A stretch of 50,850 nt of DNA from Auxenochlorella pyrenoidosa. Taxonomy: Eukaryota; Chlorophyta; Trebouxiophyceae; Chlorellales; Chlorellaceae. The stretch covers positions 2,355,674 through 2,406,523 of the forward strand of contig KQ481938.1 in the NCBI GenBank assembly GCA_001430745.1. The letters are read 5' to 3'. Numbering within the stretch: position 1 is the stretch's first letter; the number at the start of each line of letters is the position of its first letter. Shown here one piece after another: positions 10,238-20,734 of the stretch. The notes below the pieces were generated by a model that ran no database searches, was not told the DNA's origin, and saw only the letters and a list, made by a program, of their open reading frames with translations. The position numbers and the translations under genes are program-made.

Positions 10238-13200
10238 TCAGCGCCGGCGGCGCGGGATGGCGCGGCCCACAGAGTTGCGGCGCTTGCCCTTCTTGGAGTT
10301 GGGCACTCCGGTGCCGTTGGCAAAGCTGTAGCGGTCTGCAGGAGGCAAGGGGCCGGGCAACAGGCGATGCCAAGCGGTCGGCCCGAGGGGCAGGCAGCGG
10401 GGGGCGACCACACTGCTGACACAGCGCCTGTCGCCCTGCCCAGGCCGAGGCAGCCCGAGGCGCTTGGCAGGGGCCTCTGGCCCGGTGCCAAGGTAGGGCC
10501 CAGCCAGGCTGCCCCGCCAACCCACGCGCAGCTGCGCCGCCCCCCGCCCACCCCCCCGCTCACCGCCGTTGCGGTGCACCCCGTCCAGGTAGCCCATGGA
10601 GGACAGCTCCGCCAGCACGTCCTCGTCCGAGTGCTCGCGCAGGCGCTGGGCCCACGCGTACGGGTCGTTCATGGAGGTAGAGGCGGCAGAGGGGCGGCCC
10701 ACCGGGGCGTCGTGCGCGCCATAGGTGTGCCCAAAGGAGGCGGAGCTGAGGCAGGGTGGAGGGGCGCAGGGGTGGAGGGGCGTCAGCGGGGGGCAGGGCT
10801 TGCCCCGCAGAGGCTGTGGCCCTGGCAGTCGGGCGCCCTGCCAGGGCTGCAACAGCCCCAAGTCGGCAAGTCTTGGCAAGGAGCCGGGTCGGCGGCAGGC
10901 AGGCAGGCTGGGGGCTGCCCACCTGTAGCCAAACATCGAGTCGAAGACGGTGGCGCCGTTGAGCCCCTCGGCCACCTCGCTGCCGTTGCGCGGCTGAGCG
11001 CTGGGGTTGGAGGGAGGGCTGGGGCTGGTGCTGCCCTCGCGGTCCTCTGCACAGGGTGGGTGCGCGCGTTAGGCCTGGGTGCAAGAAGAGTGGCTGGGCA
11101 CGCCGTGCGCCCGACACGGTGGCTCGAGCCCACCACTCACTGTTGCCATTGGTGCAGGCAAGCAGCCACGCCGTGGCCCACCGTGCGCACCTGTGGTGTC
11201 GTAGCGGCACTCCATGGCGACGACGCGCTTGGTGGCGGGGTCGCGACGCCGCACCTGCAGGGCAGCGGAGCGGCAGGGGTCGCCTCAGCGCCATGCTCAC
11301 GAGCCAAGGCCTTCCACAGCTCGACCCAACAGCCTGCAGGGCGAGCGGGCACCTCGCCGCCCCGCCCCGGTTGCCCCCCGCCCTTGCCTGCACGATGGGC
11401 ACCTTGCCCGTCAGCAGGCAGTCCACCGAGTCCTCCACCCAGTGGGCCACCCAGTAGGCGCGCTCGCGCATCTCAATCACAAGCGGGAAGGTGGGCGGCG
11501 CCTTGCGCTCCAGCACGCTCTTCTGGGTGCCGCGAGACCGCGCCTCGTCGTCGCCTGCGCACGTGTCGGGGGTGAGGAAAGCGGCCCAAGGGGAAGGTGA
11601 GCGGGCCAGGGAGGCACGGGCCGGGCCAAGGGAGGGCACGAGGGAGGGGCGCAGGGGCGCAGGCTGGCACCGGCCCAACCGGAGCCAGGGCAACGCCCAG
11701 GCAAGCTGAGCGCCCTGCTGCATAGCATCGCCGCTGTTTGTAGGCTGCTCCCCACGCCATGGTGCGCTGCCCCGCTGCCGGCGTGCTCACCCAGCGTGAC
11801 GGAGCAGATGCCGCCCACCAGGTCTGACAGGGTGGGGTTCTTGATCAGGTTCTCCAGCAGCTGGCCGTGGGCGGTGCCGATGAGCTGCGCAGGGGGTGGG
11901 TTGGGTCTGGGGACGTCAGGGCGCAGCGCCGCCGGCCAGCGGTGCACGCACAGCTGGGCCACCGGCGGGGCGCACACATGCACACCACAGCCAGGCAGCC
12001 CACCTGGACGCCGCGCTCAGCGATGGTGCGGCAGGCCAGCGCCTCGGCCTCCGTGCCGATTTCGTCCACGATCACAATCTGGGGCATGTGGTTCTGCAGG
12101 GGGGCGCAGCGCAGAGTGATGCTGGGAGCTGGATCAAGCCGGGCAGGCCAGCAGGCAGGACAAGCGGTGCACGCTCTCCCAGCGTCGCACGGCCACCGTT
12201 CTTGCCCCCACAACCAGCGGGGCAGCACTACTTGTGCCGACTCACCTCAACGGCCTCAATCTGGAGGCGAAGAAGGGCGCAGGTTGCAGGCAGGTGGGAG
12301 GCAGAGGAGAGGTCAGGTGCCGGCACAGCTTTTGCTTGCAAACAGCTGGACCAGCGCGACACACCTAGGGCTGCCCACAAATGCTTTGGCGGGCACCCTT
12401 GCATCAACGTGCATGCAGCTGGTGGCTGCAAGCGTCCCCGCCCTCCCGCGCTAACCATGATCTTGTGCTGCTGCGACGGGTCGGGGACCTGCATGCGGCG
12501 CGCGCTGCCGATGGCGGGGTGCGGCACGTCGCCATCGCCGCCAATCTCGTTGGAGGTGTCCACAATCACCACCCGCTTCTTCAGCTCGTCTGCGTGGGCA
12601 GTAGGTCGGGCCAGGCGCTCAAGAGGGCAAGGAGCGTGCAGGCCGGTAAGCTGACTTGTTGCGCATGCGCCCTTCGGATGTCTAGCATTCTGCGCACCCA
12701 CTTACGCACACGCCCCGCCCCCTGGGGTAAAGCCTCGCCCACCTGACAGCACACGGGCCATCTCGCGGATGACCGTCGTCTTGCCCACGCCCGGCTTGCC
12801 CAGGAACAGCACCGAGCTGGGGACCTGGTTCTCAGGCACTGCGGGCGGGAGCAGCGTGGCGGTTGCGCTGATGCTTGACGCTTGCTGGCTGGCAGAGGCA
12901 CGCCGGGAGAGTAGCGCACATGCAGGCGGGCGGCGCTGCTGCCGCGGCTGCTCGGCTGCCTGCGCGGCGCCCCCTCACCGTCCAGCACGTCGCGGATCAT
13001 GTCGATGTGGCCCGTCACCGCGCGCCCCACTCGGCACGTCAGCCCCACAATGCTGCCCTTGCGATTGCGGATGGCTGCAGCATGGGAGGGCGGCCATTCA
13101 GCAGGGCGGGCGCGACAGTGAGGCGGCAGTGCACGCTCAGGCCTCGCGAGGGCGGCCTGCTGCGGACCTCCCATTCCAGCCAGGCCTGACGCTGAGGCCC

Positions 13201-14409
13201 CGCTTCGCTGCCGGCCCCCACCTGAGATGCGGTGCAGCGTGCCCTCCACCCCCGCGCGGTTGTCGCCGCCAAAGTCGCCCAGCGCTTCCTCGGCGTGGGC
13301 CAGGTCCTCCTTGGTGATCTGCGGGGGGCGCGGGGGTGGGGGTGGTGGGGGTTGGGCTGGTGGCAGGGAGGGCGGGGGCAGAGCGGGACAGCAGGGCAGA
13401 CGGCAAGGCAGTGGCACTCTGATGCGCAAGCCATCTAAGCATTTGCACAGTGCGCCGCACAGCACGACCTCCAGCGCCCGGCATGTGTGCAAGCACGACG
13501 GGCCCGCACCCACGCAGCGCGCAGCACCCACCTCGCCCTCGCGCAGGAACTGGCCGCCGGGCTGGCCCAGGAAGCGCGCCTCGGGGCGGCGCCCCAGGTC
13601 AAGCACCACCTCGAGCAGAGAGGCGCGCTGTGGGTGCCGCACCAGCGGCTCCCGAATGTCGGCGGGCAGGACCTGCACGGGAACAGGGGGGCAGTGTTGC
13701 AGGTTGTAGCGGGCCGGGTCATGGACGGCAGCATTGGTAGCAGGAGCGTGCTCTGTGCAGACGTTTGGTGCACGAAGGGCCATGGCTGGCACAGAGCGCG
13801 GCGACCCCTCCACAAGGGGAAGAGCTGGGGCTGCGTGACGCTGACGACTTGCACCGCTGCCAAGCCCAGGACGGCGTCGGCCAACGCAGTGCAGTACGGT
13901 TGGCAGCATACAATGGAGGCCAACTAAGGCACCTGCAGCAGCGCGTCCAGGTCATCGCGCACAATCACGCTCCCGTCCTCCTCAGACAGGCAGTCACCGT
14001 CTGCGCGGATGCGAGGGACAAGGGAAGGAGCCTGGGTGGCGTCAGCAGTGGTGTTTGAATGTGCAGCGGGCGATGATCCCCCTGCGACGATCGGGCAGCC
14101 CCGCCAGGCCTTGCAATCGCCAACTGGCATGCCATGCCCTTTCGCACCCTGACAGAGGTCGTCGGCCGGCTGCGCAGCTGGCAGGAGCCTGGGCAGCTGG
14201 GGCGCCACACGGGCCCACCCAAGGCTGCCGGCGCTGCGCGGGGCTCCCCGAGCGATCGCAGGACACCGCGGCAGCTGCTGGGCCGGCGGTGCGGCGCCCC
14301 GTCTGCAGGAGCAACTCAAGCGGCGTTGGGCGTCAGCATGGGCGTGGGCAGCTGCAAGCGCCTCTTCTGGGGTTCTGAAAGTCCTATGCGCTCGTAGAAG
14401 CTGTCGCAA
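10238..14409 (-). CDS. YCF45 / SPD1-type P-loop ATPase (SpoIIIAA-like), nuclear-encoded
   Basis: Homologue of the ycf45 product of red-algal plastids and cyanobacteria and of plant SPD1, a nucleotide-binding protein needed for plastid development; chloroplast targeting is expected but not demonstrated. Core exons run from about 14000 down: [32 protein letters not shown] (13533-13670); [40 protein letters not shown]; the Walker A exon [19 protein letters not shown] (about 12745-12838); [19 protein letters not shown] (12455-12589); a 15-base exon IEAVE (12246-12260); [20 protein letters not shown] (Walker B); [40 protein letters not shown]; then weaker C-terminal exons to a basic tail ([20 protein letters not shown]) with TGA at 10238-10240. 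The 5' end is uncertain: an ATG at 14409 is in frame with the first core exon, but 14650 is possible and neither gives an obvious transit peptide. Confidence 0.9.
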
Positions 14410-15300
14410 GCCTCACCTCGCCAGCGCGGCGCTGCAACTGGCCGCTTGTGCTGCAAGCGCCCTCATAGTGTCCAAGTTCAAACAGGGCAGCCGCGACCCA
14501 CCACGGGGATTGTTTGGGATAGAAGACAAACGAGTCTGGCACCCAAGACTGGCCGAGGAGGGCATCTGCTTGGGCAGGCTCAGCAGGCGCTGTTGGGGGC
14601 ATGATCAGCTTGATTCTGGCCCTCCCTCTGCGTATCTTTTCCACTCGCATCGATCGCCTGACATGCCGTGATCAAAGCTGAGAGGGCTCGGTGTGCAGTG
14701 ACAAGGACGGGCGGCACCCTCCCGCCGGCGCCCTAGCTGGCAGCGGTCGACAAAAGGCAAAAGTCGTGTTCAACCAGGGCTAAGGTGGTGCTTCCTGTTT
14801 GTGTTCCATGAATGCGGCGACCCTGCAGAGGCAGACCTGCCAGGTGCGATTACCGCAGGCAGGGTCGTGCCAGGAGGGCCGTGGCGGCTCACCCCCGCGT
14901 CCAGGCCTGGCCATCGGAGTTGGAGGCTTGTTGCTTGCTCATCTGGGTATAGTTGTGAAATCATGAAATAGTCAAGGCATAACATGTAAGATCTGCACCT
15001 GTCATGGCGTAGAAAAGGTGCATAGCTGGGACATCATCTCCCTCGGCACGTCCAAACAGTAGGCGGTTGGGCCGATTTGCATCATGGATGGCATGTGGCC
15101 TCGTACTTGATGTTAGCAACAAGCCTTGGCGCATTTGATGGGCAGAAGGGGCGTGGAAGAGGCTCTCTGAACGCAGAAAGCCCCCAATTTGCACAAACAA
15201 CAACGCGCGTCGTGAGGCAGCGCGCCCAGCGCTCCGCCTGCCTGCATTATGCGACGGGGACACGCGTCGCCGACCCATCCAGCGCACCCATGCCCGATAC
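14410..15300. promoter_or_regulatory. divergent intergenic region
   Basis: About 0.9 kb between the divergent YCF45/SPD1 and PIG-T starts. It may hold the true first exon of the minus gene (an ORF starts at 14650, minus). No other coding signal; bases 14740-15110 are less GC-rich, as expected of promoter DNA. Confidence 0.4.
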
Positions 15301-18019
15301 ATGAGCATGCACCGACCAGGAGGTCTCCTTCATGAGCCGCTGTGTGTACTTCTGATCCTCACGCTGCTGGCAGCGCCCTGCCGGCTCGAATCAGCTCCTA
15401 AAGAAAGCTGGCACACCGAAGAGCTACTGCTGCAGCCGCTGGGTGACGATGCGCTCCTGGTACGGGCTCCTGCCTGCCGCCAATCCCCGCTGCCACCTTG
15501 CGCTCCTTGGTGCCCCACGTGTTTGCTCTCAGCCATGGGCCACTCCACCCGCATGCAGGCCCACTTCGAGTTCCACTCAGCGGCAGCGCTGCATGCGCGC
15601 TACACTCTAGCCTTTCCGTCAGAGCTGCTGGGCTTGGCGGCGCGTTACGGAGCGGCACATGTGGAGCTTGCACTCACGCGCGGCCGCTGGGTGGGCCTGC
15701 ACTCTGCCCTCATCTTGCAACAGCTGCATGCATGCTGTTCATGCTTCGCCGCGCATATCAGGACGTTGGGCTAATGCACATCCGCTGATCCTCCTGCCAC
15801 TCCCGTGCCGCCGCCTGCAGGGCTGGGCACAGCAGCAAGGTGTGGGCGCGGCCGCCGCCACCCCGAAGCCAGCAGGGCTGGAGCTGAAAGTGACCTTTCA
15901 GGACGGCGTGTCAGACACCCAAGCGGCTTATGCGGCCCTTGCCCAAGAGCTGGGCGGCATGCTGTGTGGTGGGGCCAGCGTGGCGCCTCGGCTGGCCGTC
16001 ATGGCGGCCCTTAGGGTGGGCTGGCGGCTCTCCTCACACCCTCCGCCCTCTGCAGCGGCAGCAGCAACTGCTGGACCCGCGGGGTCCCGACAGATCTATG
16101 CCTGGCTGCCCCAGGAGGCGCTATGCACAGAGAACCTAGCAGCTTGGCGCCGCCTGCTGCCCTGCCAGCAGCACGCCGGGCTGGCAGCACTGCTGCGGCC
16201 TGTGCAGCTCGCGGCGGCGGGCTACGCTTCTTTGGGGCTGGAGCTCTGGGCCGAACCTGCGGCCAGCACTAATGCCAGCCAGAAGCACAGCCCAACGGCG
16301 AGGCTGCGACATGTGCTCACAGCTGTGCTGCCACCGTTGCCCGCAGCAGGGGCAGGAGGAGGCGGCCAGCAAGCAATGTTCCAGGCAACGTTTGGTACCG
16401 CCCTACCAGCGGCTTGCCCGGCTGCCTCGGTCAGCCGGTTGCATGCTGCGCTGGTAGGCGGGGCAGGCGCTGCGGGAACGGCGCCCGCCGACGGCTGCAG
16501 CCTGGAGCAGACGCTGGCAGGGCCCCTGCTGGCTTGCAATGCTGCTCAGGCGGACAAGAGCCTCCCAGCGGGAGTGTTGCAGGCGCCTACTGGCCCGCCG
16601 CCCCAGGCAGGAGCAGAGGCTGCGCTCCAAGTTGTGCAGCATGTCGTGCAGCACGGCACAAGGGACGGCACCCTGGTGGTGGGTGTGCAGGTTGCAGCAG
16701 CAGGGGTGCACGCAGCAGGCGCGACGGAGCAAGCAGGCGACGCCTGCAGCAGCAATAGCAGCAGCAGCGGCAGCGGCCCCTTGCTGCATTTGGTGCAGCT
16801 GTTGCCCTGGCAGCTGGTGGTGCGGGCCTCGAGCCTGCGGGTTGAGCTGGATGGACAGGTGAGGAGGGATGCAACTGCCGTGCCGAGGCATGGAGGGCAA
16901 TGTGGCCTTCCATGCCAACCTGTGAGGTAGCCTTGCAAGCAAGCTGTGCCCAGGCCTTGCAGGCAAGCATGCGGGTGTATGCCGGGGCTCACCCCAACCA
17001 TGCAGGCACTCACCGCTCCTGCCTCCTCCTCGTCCTTAAGTGCAGGAGCTGCGGGCAGGCAGCCCCGAGCTGGCGTGGCGCTCCCTGGACGCCCGGCCAG
17101 ACCGCACCGCAGCTGTGGAGCTGCTCGTGCGGCTGCCACAGCATGCACTGTCGGTGACAGGAGGGGCAGCAGCAGCAGGCGCTGGCGGCGCCCTGCGGCA
17201 ACACCAGCTCACGGTGAGCCTTGGCTACCGTGCCGCGTTTGTGGGGGTCTTTGACCATGCCACAGATGCCTCCCGCGGCGTGGATGTGCCGCCAGCCCTG
17301 GCAACCCTGCTCCCGGCCGCCTGCGCCGGCAGCAGCAGCTGCATCGGCGGCAGCCGCTGGCAGGCTGCACCTGAGGGCAGGGGCGGTGCAGGGGCAAAGG
17401 TGCGGGAGCAGCCCACCTCCCCGCTGCTGGAGCGGCTGCAGCGCGACTGCGGCGCACGTCAGGCATACAGCAACGGCGGCGGCGGCAGCGTGGTGCCCCT
17501 GCCCATCCCCGACTTCTCCATGCCCTTCAACGTCATCTGCTTCACGTCCACGCTGCTGGCCGTGCTGCTGGGCGGCGCCCTCAACACGGTGCTGAGGTGG
17601 GTGGGAGGGCGGCCCGCACCAGGCCTCGCAGCGCAGGCGCATGGCGTCGGCGCGAGCGCAAGAGCGCACGCTGCGCAGCATGCGCACTGCAGAGGGTCCG
17701 CGCATGCAGTGGCGCAGGTGGCGTGCTGCTGCATCCACCTACTTGCCCGACAGGCCCGGGCTCCGCTGCCATCGGCTCCCCCACCCTGCCCTGCCCTGCT
17801 CTGCCCCGCAGGAGCGCTGAGGAGCTGGCAGGCCGGGGCGCTGCTGGCGGGGGCGTGCCGCTCTGGAAGCGCAAGCTGCGGCGCGTGCTCGCGCTGCTGG
17901 CGCTGGCGGCGGCGCTGGCAGTCTACCTTGACCGTGACCTGCAGCGCCAGCTGGACGCCACGCTGCACCGATGGGTGCTGGGCAGGCACAGCGCGCCTGA
18001 GCTGCACGGCGAGCTCTGA
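15301..18019 (+). CDS. PIGT: GPI transamidase subunit PIG-T (Gpi16 homologue)
   Basis: PIG-T is the luminal ER subunit that holds the catalytic GPI8/PIG-K subunit in the complex attaching GPI anchors to proteins. Six exons: 15301-15459, 15559-about 15690, 15820-about 16015, about 16053-16857, about 17042-17595 and about 17812-18019. The N-terminus has a signal peptide (LLHEPLCVLLILTLLAAPCR). Family marks in order: ESWHTEELLLQPLGDDALL; AHFEFHSAAALHARYTLAFP; the Cys of ELGGMLCGGAS, matching the Cys that bonds to PIG-K; WLPQEALCTENLAAWRRLLP; and the signature PIPDFSMPFNVICFTSTLLA opening the single C-terminal membrane helix. A basic tail (LWKRKLRR) and a second hydrophobic run end at TGA 18017-18019. 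The middle (exon 4) is rich in Ala/Gly insertions. The first of two close in-frame Met codons (15301 and 15307) is chosen. Confidence 0.93.
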
Positions 18020-18441
18020 CCCGGGGCGTAGTGACGAGCAGCTTGTTGTTAGCACCAGCCTGTGTGGCTGCCGCACACAACCATCAGTAACGTGCACTCC
18101 TCAAGGCATGAAGGGGCACTTGCAGCGTGGCCGTATACATTGGTCACGGTGTTTGCTGTGCATGATGCTGCATGGTGCGCAATGTCTTGTTCACATGAAT
18201 GGTCGACAATACTGCGCTGTCGTCGGCACCTGCGGCGTGCATAGCAGCACGCTTGGCGGTAGACCTCCTGGCCTGCCGCATGGGCTGGTTGTTATTCCTT
18301 GCTTGCTTAAGTCAGTTAACCCTTGATCCGTAGTGTAGAGGCAACTTCAGGCACACCGGCGGCACCCTCCCTGCAAACGGCCCTTCAAGGGGTGCCAGGC
18401 AACTTGCAGAGCTTCTGCAAGCTTCGGCTCAGAGGATCAGC
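18020..18441. other. PIG-T 3' UTR and upstream region of next gene
   Basis: No coding signal that I can support. The two flanking genes run in the same direction. No TGTAA was seen, so the PIG-T poly(A) site is not placed. Confidence 0.35.
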
Positions 18442-19731
18442 ATGGCGCGCCGCATGCCGGGCTCACGCCCAGAGTTGCCCAAGGCAAGCCATCCCCCGCT
18501 GCTCGTGTCTTCCGTGGCTGCGCAGGGCAAGCAACCCTTGTGGATTGGAAAGCGTACTGCAAGAGGCGCAACCTTGCACTGCCTGTTGGAAACCCACTCC
18601 CGCCGACCCGGTGCCGACGGAGCCGACTCAGGTTGTTGCCCGTGTGTTTTACTCGTGCAGGTGGCCGATGACACCCGTGCGGAGTTTGCCAAGGTGCGCA
18701 TGTGGGGGCATGCACTGTGGGCAGCAGAGGTGCTGCTGGCAGGGGCAGCATGCAGGACCATTGACCCTGCTGGACGCATTGGCCGCGCCCGGGCTGCAGG
18801 GCATCGCAGAGGCGATGAAGCGGAAGCTTGACCGCGGGGTGGACAAGGCTGACTGGGAGCAGCGGCTGGAGGCAGCAGCGGCTGCGGCGGCAGCGGGCGG
18901 CAACGAGGTGAGCCGCTGTGTGCTGTGGGCACAGGAGTCGGCCCGCTGAGTTGTGCCGTCGGTGCTGCTGTCGCGGTTCCGAGGCTGCCTGCAGCTCACA
19001 CCAGCTGTTGGCACATCCAGGGCGCCACGGTGGTTGAGCAGCTGCGTGCACCGCGCTGAGCAGGTCACCCCCCCTTTCCCCTTGCCGGTTGCCTGCACTG
19101 CCTGCACCGCATGCTGCACCTCTGGATGATCGGCTCAGCAGGGCGTTGGTGCGAGCAAGAAGCGGCACAAGAAGGACAAGAAGGATAAGAAGAAGCGGCG
19201 GAAGAAGGAGAAGAAGGAGAAGGTGGGGCGGCGGTGGCTGGGGCAGCAGCGGCGTGTGCGCCCTCGCCGCTGGTGTGCATGTGCCAGTTGGCGCTGTTGC
19301 AACCTGCCATGCGTTTTGCGGCTGGTTGCCAAGCCATGCTACCCTGCTGCGCTGTGCCTTTAGGAGCGCAAGCGGCACAAGAAGCACCACAAGAAGCACC
19401 ACAAGAAGAAGCGGAAGCACAGCGGTAAGGGCCCTGGTGGATGGGGGCGTGCGTCTCAAGCGCCGAGCTGGACGTGCTCCCCTGCCCACCCTGCCGCCTC
19501 CTCTGGGGCAACCCAGCTGGCTGCCCAGCTAGTGCCTCTGATGCTTCCCCGCCTTTGCACCCCCTTGTGCTTTCCCTTGCAGACAGCAGCAGCGATGACA
19601 GCAGCAGCAGCTCCAGCAGCTCCAGCAGCAGCAGCTCGGAGAGCGACAGCAACAGCAGCGGCAGCGAGCACCAGCACAAGCGGCGGCGGCACGACAGCAG
19701 CAAGGGGAGGGGGCAGGACAAGAGCGACTGA
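18442..19731 (+). CDS. small Lys-rich / Ser-rich basic protein, probably nuclear
   Basis: Six exons with agreeing phases give about 158 residues: 18442-18483 (MARRMPGSRPELPK), 18661-18693 (VADDTRAEFAK), 18800-18907 (GIAEAMKRKLDRGVDKADWE), 19139-19222 (SKKRHKKDKKDKKKRRKKEK), 19364-19424 (KRHKKHHKKHHKKKRKH) and 19583-19731 (a long poly-Ser/Asp run, then HKRRRHDSSKGRGQDKSD). The first intron has a GC donor after the Lys-14 codon. Lys-His blocks followed by an acidic serine tract are the style of FAM133-like and other splicing-associated nuclear proteins, but no defined domain is seen, so function is not assigned. The ATG context (AGCATGGCG) is good. The start depends on accepting the GC-AG intron; exons 3-6 are firm. 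Confidence 0.65.
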
Positions 19732-20734
19732 GAGCGAGCATCCATGGGCAGGCAGGAAGTGCAACCCTTCCCCCAATCCTGTCGCCCAGCTGAGGTTGCC
19801 CCTGGGCTGCTCTCAACACCAGGGTGCAGCTCTCAACTCTATGGTCCGCACATCGCTGCGCCCCATCTTGTATTATGCGTTACAGTCAGGACAAGCAGAA
19901 ATGTGTGTTCATCTATCCATTTGCCAGGAAGTCCCAAGTGAGAAGGGAGAAGAAAAGGGACAGGGTGCGTGGGGCGGGCAAAGTGAGCGTGAGTGCTGGG
20001 AGGGTGTGGTGGCACTTGGGCCCGCGGGTTTTGAGAAGCCATCCAGCGGGGGTAAGACCCTAAAAGTTCAAGACAGGGACCGGGGGGGGGTGCAGGAGGA
20101 TGGGCTAGAACGGCTAGTGAAAGGAATTGCAGTGTGGCCAGAGGGCTGTACGAGTAGAGGGCCACTAAAGAAGGCAGGGCTGGCGGCCGGCAGTTGCGGA
20201 CGCAGCGGGGGGGCATGCGGTCGGGGGCGGCGGTGCCGCTGCTTGCGCAAAAGCGCCTCTCTTTGTCGAGGCTGGTTGGGCAACACGAAAGGACGGGAAC
20301 ATTGCAAACACGCAGCGGGGTGGGAAGCGAAACAGCAGGCATTCACAGCACAGCCCGACAGGGGGGGTGCTTCCAAGGCTGGAGGAGCGCCCCGGGTGCG
20401 GCAGCCAGCAGGGAGAAGGTGAGGCATCAAGGAAGAGCGGGGCAACCAGGTGGCGGCGTCAGGAGAAGAAGGGTGGGGCGCCCCGCGCAGAGGAGGGGGT
20501 GACGAGGGCAAGGGCAAGGGTTGACCGCCAGCAGCAGGGAGGGGTAAGCGTACAAGGGGTCGGCAGGCGGGGGTGCGGGCCCCACAGGTAGGAGCGGGCA
20601 CCACAGCCGCGCCACCACGGGCTGGCAGTGTTCTTCTTGAGCATGCGTCAGGCAGGGCAGTGTGTCAGGCGGGGCTCCCGGGTGAGGAAAATCGGGGGCC
20701 CCGGCCGTAGCGGCTGGGCGGGGGGCGGCGGGCA
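19732..20734. other. convergent 3' region
   Basis: Space between the stop of the Lys/Ser-rich gene and the stop of the minus-strand CobW gene. TTACA at 19880-19884 (TGTAA on the minus strand) is a candidate poly(A) signal for the CobW gene, giving an 850-base 3' UTR. Bases 20060-20630 are G-rich with long shadow frames but no domain. Confidence 0.4.

Noticed and set aside
19743..20604. Long overlapping frames on both strands in the 3' region of the CobW gene
   Set aside because: Length comes from the lack of stops in G-rich DNA; no domain, no splice-consistent structure, and the region fits a long 3' UTR with a reverse TGTAA at 19880.
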